Position numbers and translations under genes: made by a program. A model generated the notes under the pieces. It was not told where the DNA came from, did not search any database, and saw nothing but the letters and a program-made list of their open reading frames with translations. From Mycolicibacter terrae (GTDB lineage: Bacteria > Actinomycetota > Actinomycetes > Mycobacteriales > Mycobacteriaceae), in the NCBI RefSeq assembly GCF_010727125.1, contig NZ_AP022564.1:4154001-4218000 (forward strand): a stretch of DNA of 64,000 nucleotides, in the 5' to 3' direction. Below are positions 1-9,281 of this stretch, piece by piece (the stretch's first letter is position 1; each line of letters begins with the position of its first letter).

Positions 1-1065
1 TATGCGCGGTCCCGGCCGATCACGGTGACGGAGCTGGACTTGGCGCCTCCGGGACCGGGGGAACTGCTGGTCCGGGTGGAAGCCGCCGGGGTCTGCCACT
101 CCGATCTGTCGGTGGTCAACGGCAACCGGGTGCGGCCGGTGCCGATGCTGCTCGGCCACGAATCGGCCGGCATCGTCGAGGCGATCGGTGCGGGCGTCGA
201 CACGGTGGTGCCCGGGCAGCGGGTGGTGCTGACCTTCCTGCCCCGGTGCGGGCAGTGCGCGGCGTGCGCCACCGGGGGCCTGACCCCCTGCGAACCGGGC
301 AGCGCGGCCAATGGCGCCGGCACCCTGCTCGGCGGCGGGATCCGGTTACGCCGGGCCGGCGAGCCGGTCTTCCACCACCTCGGTGTCTCCGGTTTCGCCA
401 CCCACGCGGTGGTCAGCGCGACCAGCGCCGTGCCGGTGCCCGAGGACGTACCCCCGCCGGTGGCGGCGCTGCTGGGATGCGCGGTGCTGACCGGTGGCGG
501 CGCGGTGCTGAACGTGGCCCGCCCGGCCCCCGGGCAGACGGTGGCTGTGGTCGGGCTCGGCGGGGTGGGCATGGCGGCGGTGCTGACCGTGCTGGCGCAC
601 GACGGCGTCGATGTGATCGCGATCGACCAGCTCCCCGAGAAGCTCGCCGCGGCCAGCGGCCTGGGGGTGCAACGCACCTACACGCCGCAGCAGGCCGTCG
701 ACGCCGGTGTGCGCGCTCCGATGGTGATCGAGGCGGTCGGCCATCCGGCCGCGCTGCAGACCGCGATCGATCTGACCGCCCCCGGGGGCCGCACCATCAC
801 CGTCGGCCTGCCGCCGCCCGACGCCCGGATCAGTCTGTCTCCGCTGGGCTTCGTCGCCGAGGGACGCTCGCTGATCGGCAGCTATCTCGGGTCGGCGGTG
901 CCCGCGCGGGACATCCCGCGATTCATCGCGCTGTGGCGCGCCGGGCGGTTGCCGGTGCAACAGCTGGTGTCGGCCGACATCACTCTCGACGGCATCAATG
1001 AGGCGATGGACCGGTTGGCCGACGGCGCCGCGGTGCGCCAGGTCATCACGTTCGATCAGCCGTGA
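1..1065 (+). CDS. Zinc-dependent alcohol dehydrogenase, 5'-truncated by the window edge
   Basis: The frame is open from base 1 (first visible residues YARSRP), so the true start lies upstream; the GTG at 25 is internal. The GroES-like part shows a zinc ligand in GVCHSD (about residue 32) and GHESAG. A structural-zinc cysteine cluster, CGQCAACATGGLTPC, follows. The Rossmann part has GLGGVG. This is the class of medium-chain NAD(P)-dependent alcohol dehydrogenases that oxidise primary or aromatic alcohols. Its last 20 bp overlap the convergent monooxygenase gene. The neighbours suggest a role in the same catabolic cluster. The substrate cannot be read from sequence. Confidence 0.9.
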   Translation, partial: YARSRPITVTELDLAPPGPGELLVRVEAAGVCHSDLSVVNGNRVRPVPMLLGHESAGIVEAIGAGVDTVVPGQRVVLTFLPRCGQCAACATGGLTPCEPGSAANGAGTLLGGGIRLRRAGEPVFHHLGVSGFATHAVVSATSAVPVPEDVPPPVAALLGCAVLTGGGAVLNVARPAPGQTVAVVGLGGVGMAAVLTVLAHDGVDVIAIDQLPEKLAAASGLGVQRTYTPQQAVDAGVRAPMVIEAVGHPAALQTAIDLTAPGGRTITVGLPPPDARISLSPLGFVAEGRSLIGSYLGSAVPARDIPRFIALWRAGRLPVQQLVSADITLDGINEAMDRLADGAAVRQVITFDQP

Positions 1066-2509
1066 CCGGTTCGAAGACGAAGTCGGCGGCCCGGAACCGG
1101 CGGGTCATCGCCCAGAAGGCGCCGGCGCCGCGGGGCCACTGGGTGACCACCCGGCCGTTGGCGGCGCGGAAATAGTTGCTGCACCGGGTGGTCCATACCG
1201 TGCCGTGCATCCAGCGGTCGATCTTGGCGATGAAGGCGGCCAGCGCGGCGGGCCGCACCGCGACATAGGTTTTGCGTCGGCGCCGCAAATGTTTGAGCAC
1301 CCGGACGATATAGCGCGCTTGGGCTTCCAGCACGAAGATGACGCTGTTGGAGCCGACGTTGGTGTTGGGTCCGTAGAGCATGAAGAAGTTGGGGAATCCG
1401 GGCATCGCCATGCCCAGGTAGGCGTGCGGCCCGTCGCGCCAGGCCTGCCGCAGGGTGGTGGCGCCCTCGCCGGTCACCTCGATCTGGCCGAGGTAGTCCG
1501 CAGCGGCATACCCGGTGGCGCAGACCACCACGTCGACCTCGCACTCGGTGCCGTCCTCGGTGATCAGGGATCGCGACCGCAGGGCCTTGGCCGGGCTGGT
1601 CACCACCTCGACATTGGGTCGCTCGAGCGCGGTCAGGTAGTCCGAGGAGAACACCAGGCGTTTGCAGCCCAGCGGGTGATCGGGGGTCAGCGCGGCGCGT
1701 AGCCGGGGGTCGGTGATGCTCCGGTCCAGCAGTTCTCGAGCGGTCGCGGTGAATTGACGGGTCTTGTCGCTGCCGTTCTCGATCACCGAGATGTTCGCCT
1801 CGCTGCGCAGCCACAGCCGCATCCGGTACAGCCGCTTGGCCAGCGGGATGCGGGTGAACACCCAGTGCTCCCGCGGGGTGTAGCCGCGATCCGGTTTGGG
1901 CAGGATCCAGGTCGGCGACCGCTGCACCGAATAGACCTTCTCGGCGACCCGGGCCAGCTCCGGCACCAGCTGCGCGGCGGTGGAACCGGTTCCGAGCACG
2001 GCGATTCGGGCGCCGTCGAGCCGCACCGAGTGATCCCAGCGCGCCGAGTGCATGACGGTGCCGGTGAACGGCTGCTCTTCGGCGAGGTCGGGCAGCACCG
2101 GCTGGGTGAACAGACCGACCGCCGAGACCACGACGTCGTACCGGTGCTCGTTGCCGTCGGCGGTGGTCAGACACCACTGCCGTCGGTCGTGTTCCCACCC
2201 CGCGGAGCGGATCTCGGTGCCCAGCATCAGGTGCGGTTCCAGACCGTGATCGGCGGCGCAGCGTTGGAAGTACGCCAGGATCTCGGGTTGCTTCGACCAC
2301 TGCCGCGACCAGTGCGGGTTCAGATCGAAAGAGTAGGAGTACAGGTGCGATTTGACGTCGCACGCCAGACCCGGATAGGTGTTGATCCGCCAGGTGCCGC
2401 CGACGCCGTCCTCGCGGTCGAAGATGGTGAAATCGGTGAAGCCCGCGCGCCGCAGCAGGATTCCCAGCGCAAGGCCACCCGGCCCGGCACCGATGATGCC
2501 GACCCTCAT
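1046..2509 (-). CDS. Flavin-containing / Baeyer-Villiger-type monooxygenase
   Basis: 487 residues. The N-terminal FAD site is GIIGAGPGG. Residues about 148-159 read FTGTVMHSARWD, which fits the Baeyer-Villiger signature FxGxxxHxxxW. An NADPH-binding GTGSTAAQ follows near 173. The family inserts oxygen into ketones to give esters or lactones, using NADPH and FAD. I chose the ATG at 2509, five codons inside the longest frame, because it forms an ATGA overlap with the SDR stop codon. It is the last gene of a seven-gene run. The SDR just upstream could supply a ketone and the SMP-30 protein at 9.3 kb could open a lactone; this is inference. Confidence 0.88.
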   Translation of the reverse strand: MRVGIIGAGPGGLALGILLRRAGFTDFTIFDREDGVGGTWRINTYPGLACDVKSHLYSYSFDLNPHWSRQWSKQPEILAYFQRCAADHGLEPHLMLGTEIRSAGWEHDRRQWCLTTADGNEHRYDVVVSAVGLFTQPVLPDLAEEQPFTGTVMHSARWDHSVRLDGARIAVLGTGSTAAQLVPELARVAEKVYSVQRSPTWILPKPDRGYTPREHWVFTRIPLAKRLYRMRLWLRSEANISVIENGSDKTRQFTATARELLDRSITDPRLRAALTPDHPLGCKRLVFSSDYLTALERPNVEVVTSPAKALRSRSLITEDGTECEVDVVVCATGYAAADYLGQIEVTGEGATTLRQAWRDGPHAYLGMAMPGFPNFFMLYGPNTNVGSNSVIFVLEAQARYIVRVLKHLRRRRKTYVAVRPAALAAFIAKIDRWMHGTVWTTRCSNYFRAANGRVVTQWPRGAGAFWAMTRRFRAADFVFEPVTADRT

Positions 2510-3237
2510 CGGATCTGCAGGCATTGGCCGCCGTCCACGACGAGTTCGGCGCCGGTGATGAACGACGCCGCGTCAGACACCAGGAACGCCACCGCGTCGG
2601 CCACCTCGCCCGGCCGGCCGAGCCGCCCGGTCGCGGCCACCGCGGCAAGGCGCTGCTGGGTGGTGTCGTCGAGCATCGGGGTGGCGATCGGCCCGGGAAA
2701 GACCGCGTTGACCCGGATCCCGGCCGTTGCCAGTTCGGCGGCGACGGTCTGGGTCAGCCCGCGCAACGCCCACTTCGACGATCCGTAGGCGCTGTGCTGC
2801 GGAAAGGGCCGGATCGCCCCGGTGCTGCAGGTGTTCACGATGGCGGCGCCCTCGGCGGCGCGCAGTTGCGGGAGCGCCGCCTGGACGCCCAGGAAGGGGC
2901 CGAGACAGTTGACCCGCCAGGCGTTTTCGAAAGCCTCCGGGGTTTCGTCGGCGATCGCCGCCCGGTGCAGGGCGCCGGCGTTGTTGATCAGCGCGGTCAG
3001 CGCCCCGAAGCGTTGCACGGTCGCTGCCACCGCGGCGTCCCACTGCGCCGGGGAGGTCACGTCGAGCGCGACCCCGATCACCGCGGCGTCGGCCCGGGCC
3101 GAGACGGCAGCAGCCAGTTCCGTTTCGTTGATGTCGCAGGCGGCGACGGCGAACCCGTCGGCGCGCAGCCGTTCGACGATCGCCCACCCCTGGCCGCGGG
3201 CGGCGCCGGTGACCAGGGCGACCCGTGCCCGGCTCAT
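2506..3237 (-). CDS. Short-chain dehydrogenase/reductase
   Basis: 243 residues from ATG 3237. That start overlaps the aldolase stop as TGATG and places the nucleotide motif TGAARGQG close to the N-terminus, as is normal for classical SDRs. NNAG follows, then the catalytic pair as YGSSK, then a C-terminal substrate loop ending in a typical VDGG tail. The longer frame back to 3282 would add an unneeded leader. It probably oxidises a secondary alcohol to a ketone with NAD(P), upstream of the monooxygenase in the same operon. The substrate is unknown. Confidence 0.9.
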   Translation of the reverse strand: MSRARVALVTGAARGQGWAIVERLRADGFAVAACDINETELAAAVSARADAAVIGVALDVTSPAQWDAAVAATVQRFGALTALINNAGALHRAAIADETPEAFENAWRVNCLGPFLGVQAALPQLRAAEGAAIVNTCSTGAIRPFPQHSAYGSSKWALRGLTQTVAAELATAGIRVNAVFPGPIATPMLDDTTQQRLAAVAATGRLGRPGEVADAVAFLVSDAASFITGAELVVDGGQCLQIR

Positions 3238-3989
3238 CAGTGGCTGCCCCTGGCTTCGTCGAGATGCTCGAGCGCCCCGCACCGGAGCGCCTGGGATTCG
3301 GCGGCCAGCGTGATCATCTGGTAGCCCAGCCCGGCCAACGTGCGTCCGGCCGCACCGGATCCACCGTGGATCGCGGCGATCACGCCCGCCGCGGACGCCG
3401 CCTGCCGGATCCGGGACATCGCCTCCCGCAGGTCGGGGTGGGTGGTGGCCTGGGCGACGTCCACTCCCATCGAGACCGCCAGATCGGCGGGCCCGACGTA
3501 GACCCCGGCCAGTCCGGGTACCGCGCAGATCTGCTTCACCTCGGCCAGTGCGCCGGCGGTTTCGATCATGGCGAAGACGTCCGCCCGCGACTCCAAGGCG
3601 CTCAGGTCACGGCCCAGCGCGGGCCGCAGCGGGCCGAAGCTGCGGACACCCGACGGCGGGTAGCGCGCGGCGGAGACCGCGGCCGCCGCCTGCTCGGCGG
3701 TCTCGATCATCGCGATGATCACCGCGTCGGCACCGGCATCGAACACCCGGCCGATCGGCGCCGGGTCCGCATTCGGCAGCCGCACCGCGGTGGCGATCGG
3801 CAGATGTTCGACATGGCGCAGCATCCCCGCGATCGCGGCGTCGTCGAGGTAGCTGTGTTGGGCGTCGAAGCCCACGTAGTCGTAGCCGGCCCGGGCGAAT
3901 TCCTCCGGCCCCAGCACCGTCGGCCCGGTGATCCAGCCGCCCCACAGCGGTGCCCGCTCGGTCAGCGCGGCACGCAACGCCGAGGTCAT
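3237..3989 (-). CDS. HpcH/HpaI-family class II aldolase
   Basis: 250 residues, the usual size for this family. Visible motifs are FDAQHS near residue 40, AVRLP, MIET, and GPADL toward the C-terminus; these contribute the metal and pyruvate site in HpaI-like enzymes. Known members cleave 4-hydroxy-2-oxo acids to pyruvate and an aldehyde. ATG 3989 makes an ATGA overlap with the preceding dehydrogenase. An upstream extension of the frame to 4562 is a shadow of that gene. In this cluster it would be a late carbon-carbon cleavage step. Confidence 0.88.
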   Translation of the reverse strand: MTSALRAALTERAPLWGGWITGPTVLGPEEFARAGYDYVGFDAQHSYLDDAAIAGMLRHVEHLPIATAVRLPNADPAPIGRVFDAGADAVIIAMIETAEQAAAAVSAARYPPSGVRSFGPLRPALGRDLSALESRADVFAMIETAGALAEVKQICAVPGLAGVYVGPADLAVSMGVDVAQATTHPDLREAMSRIRQAASAAGVIAAIHGGSGAAGRTLAGLGYQMITLAAESQALRCGALEHLDEARGSH

Positions 3990-4954
3990 GCGACGATCGC
4001 GATCTTGACCCGGTCCGGCACCGGGCGGGTCGCCAATTCGAAGGCGGCCTGCGCGTCCTCGCAACCGAAGACATGGGTGATGTAGTCGCCCAGCAGGTCG
4101 GGATGTTCGGCGGCGAACTTGCCGGCGGCTTCCAGCATCCGCCCGCGGTCCCGGGTCACACCCGCTATCAACGTCAGGTTGTTGCGCAGCATGGTGCGCA
4201 TGCTGATCGGGTAGCTGTCGTCGTCGGGGACACCGAAGTAGAACACGGTGCCGCCGGGCGCGACGGCTTCGACGGCATGGCCCAAGGTGGCGACCTGGTG
4301 GCCGACCGCCTCGATCACGATCTCCGGCCGGTCGGCGGTGTCCAGGTGGCGCACCCAGCGATCGCTGGTGGACTGCACCACCGTGTCGACGCCGAAGGCG
4401 GCGGCCACCTCGCGCCGGTCGACGGGGTCTACGCCGGTGACGCGACGCGCTCCGGCGGCTTTGGCGACCGCACTGAACAGCAGGCCGATCGAGCCCTGCC
4501 CGAGCACCGCCACATGGCGGCCGGCCAGGTCGGGAAGCTGTTCGACGGCGTAGAGCACACACGCCAGCGGTTGCAGGCCCACGGCTTGGGCGGGCGTCAG
4601 CGTCGGGTCGTAGCCGGCGAGCCCCTCACCGTCGGCGACGACCCGCGCCATCAGCCCGTCGAAGCCGGACGCCCAGCCGACGACACGGTCGCCGGGCCGG
4701 TGCCGCGGGTGCCGGCTGGCGATCACCTCGCCGACGATCTCGTGGATCGGGAAACCGTCCTTCTCCGCCGCGCTGACACCGCTGTCACCGGGCAGCCTGC
4801 CCTGGGCCCCGCGGAACGCGGGCAGGTCGCTGCCGCACACCCCGGCGGCGAGGAAGGCCAGCAGCACCTGGTCCTCGCCGACCTGATGCTCGGTGAGGTC
4901 GGGGACCTCGATCCGCTCGAATTCGTATGGCGCGATCAGCCGGTGGGCCCACAT
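3986..4954 (-). CDS. Medium-chain dehydrogenase/reductase (Zn-ADH-like)
   Basis: 322 residues. The catalytic-zinc side is visible as GVCGSD and PIHEIVGEV, and the Rossmann fold as VLGQGSIG. The four-cysteine structural zinc loop present in the first gene of this window is missing, so this is a different subclass. It follows the P450 stop by 4 bp and overlaps the aldolase start. It may oxidise an alcohol made by the P450; the substrate is not deducible. Confidence 0.85.
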   Translation of the reverse strand: MWAHRLIAPYEFERIEVPDLTEHQVGEDQVLLAFLAAGVCGSDLPAFRGAQGRLPGDSGVSAAEKDGFPIHEIVGEVIASRHPRHRPGDRVVGWASGFDGLMARVVADGEGLAGYDPTLTPAQAVGLQPLACVLYAVEQLPDLAGRHVAVLGQGSIGLLFSAVAKAAGARRVTGVDPVDRREVAAAFGVDTVVQSTSDRWVRHLDTADRPEIVIEAVGHQVATLGHAVEAVAPGGTVFYFGVPDDDSYPISMRTMLRNNLTLIAGVTRDRGRMLEAAGKFAAEHPDLLGDYITHVFGCEDAQAAFELATRPVPDRVKIAIVA

Positions 4955-4958
4955 GTCG

Positions 4959-6185
4959 TCAGACCTCCACCGGGATGGTGTTCCAGCCCCACTGGAAACT
5001 CGACGGCAGTCTGGTGGCGCCGTCGTCGACGATGCGGTAGTCGCCGACCCGGCGCAGCCATTCCTGCACCAGGACAGTGACTTCCAGCCGGGCCAGGTGG
5101 TAGCCGATGCAGAAGTGCTGTCCGCGGCCGAACGCCAGTGAGCGTTTGACCGGGCGGTTCCAGTGGAATTCGTCGGGGTCGGGGTACTCGCGCTCGTCGC
5201 GGGCAGCCGAGGCCAGCAGCGTGATGATGCGCTGCCCCGGCGCGATGGCGGTGTCGTGCAGCGTGAACGGTCTGCGGACGGTCCTGGCGAACCATTGCGC
5301 CGGTGCGCAGTAGCGGATCATCTCCTCGCGGGCGCGTTCCACCCCGTTCCGGTCGGCCCGCACCGCGGCGAGTTGCTCGGGACGGCGCGCCAGCTCCCAC
5401 AGTCCGTGCGCGACGATCTTGGGCACCGTCTCGGTGCCGCCGATGAAGATGCACAGCAGTTGGGTGGCCGCTTCGACGTCGTCGAGCGCACGGCCGTCCG
5501 GGAGGCGGTAGCGCAGCATCCCGTCGACGATCGGCAGCTCGTCGCACCGCCGGCCGGCACGCCGGCGTTGCACGGCCGGGATGAGGTACTCCAGGTAGTT
5601 GGGCCGGGCGGCGGCGGTGTCGACGCCGCTGCCGGCCTGCGCGAGGCTGCCGGCGTTCACCGCCGCCAACACCTCGGCGGCGCAGTCGAGCGGGATACCC
5701 AGCAACTCGCAGACCACCTGGGCCACCACGATTCCGCCGTAGTCACCGGTCAGGTCGAAGCCGCCCTGCGGCAGCAGCTCGTCCAGCCGCTGATTGGCCA
5801 GCGCGCGGATCCGGCCCTCCCAGTCGGCCACCGACCGGGGTCTAAACGCCGGTGACTGCAGCCGGCGGATGTCGTCGTAGATCGGTTTGTCGAAGACGGC
5901 GTGGAATGGCAGGGGCTTCAACGGCGGATCCGGAACCGGTCCGCTGTTGTGGTGGGCCAGTACGTTGGCCGCGGGCAACGTTCCCTCGGAGGCGACCAGC
6001 GTGCCGTCACCGACCGCGAGCGCGTCCCAGATGTCGTCGAACCGGGACAGCGCATACAGATCCCATTTCGGCACGTAGTACACCGGATGGTGATCGCGCA
6101 GTACGCGGTAGTACGGCAGCGGGTCGGCCATCACCGCCGGATCGAACGGGTCATAGGAGAAGTGCGGGGCCGCAACTGTTTTCAC
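4959..6185 (-). CDS. Cytochrome P450
   Basis: 408 residues, the normal bacterial P450 length. The I-helix oxygen-activation motif appears as GGTET (249-253), the ExxR motif as EMIR (288-291), and the heme loop as FGRGQHFCIG with axial Cys359. It is soluble, with no membrane anchor. The start is GTG 6185, overlapping the NIPSNAP-like stop as GTGA. It needs ferredoxin and reductase partners, and none is encoded beside it. As the only hydroxylase of the operon, it probably starts attack on the substrate. Confidence 0.92.
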   Translation of the reverse strand: MKTVAAPHFSYDPFDPAVMADPLPYYRVLRDHHPVYYVPKWDLYALSRFDDIWDALAVGDGTLVASEGTLPAANVLAHHNSGPVPDPPLKPLPFHAVFDKPIYDDIRRLQSPAFRPRSVADWEGRIRALANQRLDELLPQGGFDLTGDYGGIVVAQVVCELLGIPLDCAAEVLAAVNAGSLAQAGSGVDTAAARPNYLEYLIPAVQRRRAGRRCDELPIVDGMLRYRLPDGRALDDVEAATQLLCIFIGGTETVPKIVAHGLWELARRPEQLAAVRADRNGVERAREEMIRYCAPAQWFARTVRRPFTLHDTAIAPGQRIITLLASAARDEREYPDPDEFHWNRPVKRSLAFGRGQHFCIGYHLARLEVTVLVQEWLRRVGDYRIVDDGATRLPSSFQWGWNTIPVEV

Positions 6186-6898
6186 GCAGTGCCTCCCTGG
6201 AGTGGGGAGGGCGGCAGGGCCTGCAGGATGGAGTCCTCCCAGCCGTCCCGCAGCGCCGGCGCTACGCTCATCCAGGTCACGATCTCAGCCGGCGGCTGGT
6301 CCTTCCAGGACGGGTAGTGCTGCGCGAAGCAGTCCCAGTCACCGTCGAGCGCCCAGTAGTGAATGACCTCGTTGAAGCGGAACGTGGTGGTGAACGAACC
6401 GAGCCAGCGTTTGCCGGTGCGTTCTGACCACGGCACGTACAGGCGCTCCAGCTCCCGGATGTAGTCATCCTGGCGGCCGGGCTTGGTCTGCATGATCTCC
6501 TGGATCACCAGGGTGGCGTCGAAGCCGGCGTCGCAGAGCTGCGACAGGGTCTTGTTGTGGGGGCCGGGGTACATGATGCGGCCCTCGCCGGAGGCGCCGA
6601 TGCCCGTGAGGTACGCCGACCACTCGGCGGCGGGAGGCTCGTGGCTGCCATCGGGGCCCTGCGCCCGCCCGATGCGGGCGTAGTCGGCGAAGGCGTCGAT
6701 CTCCCAGACGATCGTGACCTGCGGCCAGTGTCCGTTGTAGCGGGTGGTCTCCCACATCCCGTACAGCCGGGCGCCCAGCTCGTTCATCATCGGCTGGTAG
6801 ACGTCGGTGAACGCACTGGTGAATTCGGCGCTCAGGCCGCGGCCCAGGTCGATGGTCTCGTGCAGATACAGCAGCGTGTGGCCGTGGTGCTTGCGCAT
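6182..6898 (-). CDS. NIPSNAP-like (dimeric alpha/beta barrel) protein
   Basis: 238 residues. The start ATG 6898 overlaps the previous stop as TGATG. The sequence is rich in aromatic residues and seems to hold two related ferredoxin-like halves, with patterns such as MWETTRYNGHWPQVTIVWEID and TFRFNEVIHYWALDGDWD shortened here to their key Trp/Tyr positions. That resembles NIPSNAP/EthD-type barrels, which often accompany ring or terpene catabolism. No catalytic residues are assigned. Position inside the P450 operon suggests a supporting role in substrate handling. Confidence 0.6.
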   Translation of the reverse strand: MRKHHGHTLLYLHETIDLGRGLSAEFTSAFTDVYQPMMNELGARLYGMWETTRYNGHWPQVTIVWEIDAFADYARIGRAQGPDGSHEPPAAEWSAYLTGIGASGEGRIMYPGPHNKTLSQLCDAGFDATLVIQEIMQTKPGRQDDYIRELERLYVPWSERTGKRWLGSFTTTFRFNEVIHYWALDGDWDCFAQHYPSWKDQPPAEIVTWMSVAPALRDGWEDSILQALPPSPLQGGTA

Positions 6899-7476
6899 CA
6901 ATCGACCGGCACCAGATCGGAACTGACAGGCAGGCAGCGTTTCTGGTCGCTTCGGAACATCTCCGGACAGTCGCTCAGAGCGTCGACCGGGGCGTCGGCG
7001 GCCACGAGTGCTTGCCTCTTGAACGCCCGCCCCGCGACGGTGAGCACATGGCGCACCGCGCCGAGCCGGCGATTCATGGCCACCGGCCAGCTTTCGCCCC
7101 ACAGGACCACCTCGGTCACGCTGTGCCGCAGCGCCAGCTGCACCCGCTGACGGATCCGGGGATCTCTGACGAACGCGTCGGCGACGACGGCCAGGCCGTG
7201 TCCCGCCGCGTCGGCGGTCGCCGCGGACAGCCCGGTCTCCAGGTCGGCGGTGTGTACGCCGAGGATCTGCAGCGGCCGGAGGTTCTGATGCGGCGGCACC
7301 ATCACGGTGACGTCCCACCCGGTGGCGACCCGGTGATACAGCCACCCGCCGGCCGCCTGCACCAGCGCGGTGACGTCGAGCGCAATGACGTCAAGGCGGT
7401 AGCGCAGATACCGTTCCTCGGCCGGCGGTTCCAGTGCCGCAGCGGTGCTCGTCATCGCATCATCCCAGCTCGTCAT
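6898..7476 (-). CDS. Conserved hypothetical protein, first gene of the P450 operon
   Basis: 192 residues. I do not recognise the family. The middle is alternating hydrophobic (VIALDVTALVQ, WDVTVMVPP), suggesting an alpha/beta soluble fold. There is no signal peptide or membrane segment. A second in-frame ATG at 7455 is possible. It opens the seven-gene operon and lies about 85 bp from the palindromic operator at 7561-7572, which it shares with the divergent DUF427 gene. Confidence 0.7.
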   Translation of the reverse strand: MTSWDDAMTSTAAALEPPAEERYLRYRLDVIALDVTALVQAAGGWLYHRVATGWDVTVMVPPHQNLRPLQILGVHTADLETGLSAATADAAGHGLAVVADAFVRDPRIRQRVQLALRHSVTEVVLWGESWPVAMNRRLGAVRHVLTVAGRAFKRQALVAADAPVDALSDCPEMFRSDQKRCLPVSSDLVPVD

Positions 7477-7560
7477 GAGAATCCGGTAGGCATCACCGGG
7501 CCTGGCGGGTATCGCCCAGCCGCGTGACGCAACTCTGGGGAGATATTACAGTTGGGGCCT

Positions 7561-7572
7561 ACTTTGTAAAGT
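7561..7572. promoter_or_regulatory. Probable TetR operator, divergent promoter region
   Basis: ACTTTGTAAAGT, an inverted repeat with ACTTT/AAAGT arms around GT. It lies between the minus-strand operon start (7476) and the plus-strand DUF427 gene (7600). The preceding bases GGCCT extend a match shared with the reverse complement of the 9230 site. Two more copies occur at 9230 and 11146. Together they suggest control by the TetR protein encoded at 11165. Confidence 0.6.
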
Positions 7573-7599
7573 CACAATCTGAACAAGGGGTGCGGTGAA

Positions 7600-8295
7600 A
7601 TGAGTCTGGTCGCCGGGCACGGCCCACTGAGCACCGAGCGCGCCGGCTGGTTCTCCCCGGAGATCTCCGGAGATCTGGTGTACGTCGAACCGCACCCCCG
7701 CCGGGTACGGGCGGTCCGCGCTGATCGCGTCGTGCTCGACACCGAACGCGTCCTGCTGGTGCACCGCCGCGGTCAACCGCTCAGCTACGCCTTCCCGGCC
7801 GGCGCTGTCGGCGCCCTGCCGCACAGCGAGGTGCCGGAGGCGCCGGGGTTCGTCCAGGTCCCGTGGGATGCGGTGGACACCTGGTTCGAGGAGGGCCGCC
7901 GGCTCGTGCACTACCCGCCCAACCCGTATCACCGGGTCGACTGCCGGCCCACCCGGCGCGCACTGCGTGTCGAGGTCGCGGGCGAGGCGTTGGTGGACAC
8001 CGAGGTCACGGTGATCGTATTCGAGACCGCCCTGCAGCCCCGCCTGTACGTCGCCCCGGAATTCGTCCGCACCGATCTGCTGCAGCCGTCGACGACGTCG
8101 ACCTATTGCAACTACAAGGGTTACGCGCGGTACTGGTCCGCCGTCGTCGGCGACACCGTTATCGAGGACGTGGCCTGGAGTTATCCCGAACCCTTGCCCG
8201 AAAGTCTGCCTATCGCAGGGTTTTTCAGCTTCGACATGACCCGTGCCGGCGGCTTCGCGGCGCTGCCGGCGCCCGTTGACCACGCGGCGCTATAG
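7600..8295 (+). CDS. DUF427 domain protein
   Basis: 231 residues from ATG 7600. The C-terminal half has the DUF427 pattern, with TYCNYKGYARYW followed by an AWSYPEP-like strand; a shorter DUF427 protein occurs at 23628. The N-terminal half repeats part of this fold. DUF427 proteins are small beta-rich proteins with no settled biochemical role. The gene diverges from the P450 operon across the shared operator. Its stop overlaps the convergent thioesterase stop within CTATAG. Confidence 0.75.
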   Translation: MSLVAGHGPLSTERAGWFSPEISGDLVYVEPHPRRVRAVRADRVVLDTERVLLVHRRGQPLSYAFPAGAVGALPHSEVPEAPGFVQVPWDAVDTWFEEGRRLVHYPPNPYHRVDCRPTRRALRVEVAGEALVDTEVTVIVFETALQPRLYVAPEFVRTDLLQPSTTSTYCNYKGYARYWSAVVGDTVIEDVAWSYPEPLPESLPIAGFFSFDMTRAGGFAALPAPVDHAAL

Positions 8296-9204
8296 CCGCG
8301 CATGTTCGGAGATCTTGCTGTCGCTGGTGCGCAGCGGGCGGATGAGGCCGTCCTGGGCGAATGAGGCGATGAGCGCGCCCTCTTCGGTGTGTACGGTGCC
8401 GCGGACGTAGGACATGCCCGCGCCCACCTGGGTGCTCTCGTGCCCGTAGAGAATCCAGCCGTCCCACCGCACCGGCTCATGGAAACTCACCGTGACGGTC
8501 ATCGGCGCGGTGGACACCGTCAGGTGCGACTGACTGGTGCCGATGCCGGCGTGCGCGCGCATTGTGGTCGAGATGCCCAAATGGCCGGTGAAATAAGCGA
8601 TCAACGCCTTGGCGAGGTCGTCACGGACGGGAATGGGGTCGTAGTGCAGCCAGGCGTAGAGCTCGGGCGGTCCCACCTCGTCGGGACTGTTGACGTCGAC
8701 GACGTCGACCAAGCGCACCTGACGTCCCTGCATGGCCATCTCGCAGGGGTTGGCCTGCGCGGGTGAGGCGACGTCCGGGCGCGGCAAGTGGTGGGTGATG
8801 ACGTCGGCCGTCGGGAGGTCGGCGAGCACCGTCATGGTCGCGCAGCGCTTGCCGCTCTGCGACACCGAAATGACCGCGGTGGCCGTCGAGCGGCCCTCGC
8901 TGACCACGTCGATGGCGTAGTCCGCCGGCTCCCCCACCAGCACCGCTCGGGCGAACACGGCGTGCACGGAACGGATGGACTTGTCGCCGAAGCGTTTCGC
9001 CGCTCCGACGATGGCCTGCGCCAGCAGCTGGGTGCCTTCCACCACCTGTCGTTCGTCGTCTGTGGCGAGGCCCGTCGCACCGGTGAACCGGTCCGGGCCA
9101 TCCATTGTCACCTCGAACAGGTCGAGCAGGCCGCTGACCGACCAGTGCGCGGTCGAGGTCTCTACGCCATCGGCAGTACCGGTGCTTGCGGAAATCTCAG
9201 CCAT
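8290..9204 (-). CDS. TesB-like acyl-CoA thioesterase (double hotdog)
   Basis: 304 residues. The layout fits a type II acyl-CoA thioesterase with two hotdog halves: an early GTQLLAQAIVGAAKRF helix shortened here to its GTQLLAQA core, a central hydrophobic strand set, and a second half with HDL-like positions and MTVTVSFHEP. It would hydrolyse an acyl-CoA intermediate to release CoA. It is transcribed divergently from the SMP-30 gene across the second operator copy. The acyl specificity is unknown. Confidence 0.7.
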   Translation of the reverse strand: MAEISASTGTADGVETSTAHWSVSGLLDLFEVTMDGPDRFTGATGLATDDERQVVEGTQLLAQAIVGAAKRFGDKSIRSVHAVFARAVLVGEPADYAIDVVSEGRSTATAVISVSQSGKRCATMTVLADLPTADVITHHLPRPDVASPAQANPCEMAMQGRQVRLVDVVDVNSPDEVGPPELYAWLHYDPIPVRDDLAKALIAYFTGHLGISTTMRAHAGIGTSQSHLTVSTAPMTVTVSFHEPVRWDGWILYGHESTQVGAGMSYVRGTVHTEEGALIASFAQDGLIRPLRTSDSKISEHARL

Positions 9205-9229
9205 TCCGCGAGCGTGACATTCGCATCAC

Positions 9230-9241
9230 GTTTTGTAAAGT
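9230..9241. promoter_or_regulatory. Second copy of the probable TetR operator
   Basis: GTTTTGTAAAGT, followed by AGGCC. Its reverse complement shares ten bases (GGCCTACTTT) with the 7556-7565 stretch. It lies in the 77-bp gap between the thioesterase start (9204) and the SMP-30 start (9282), so it could serve both promoters. Confidence 0.55.
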
Positions 9242-9281
9242 AGGCCTGGTTGCGCCCACGACCGCAGGACTGGAGGACAAC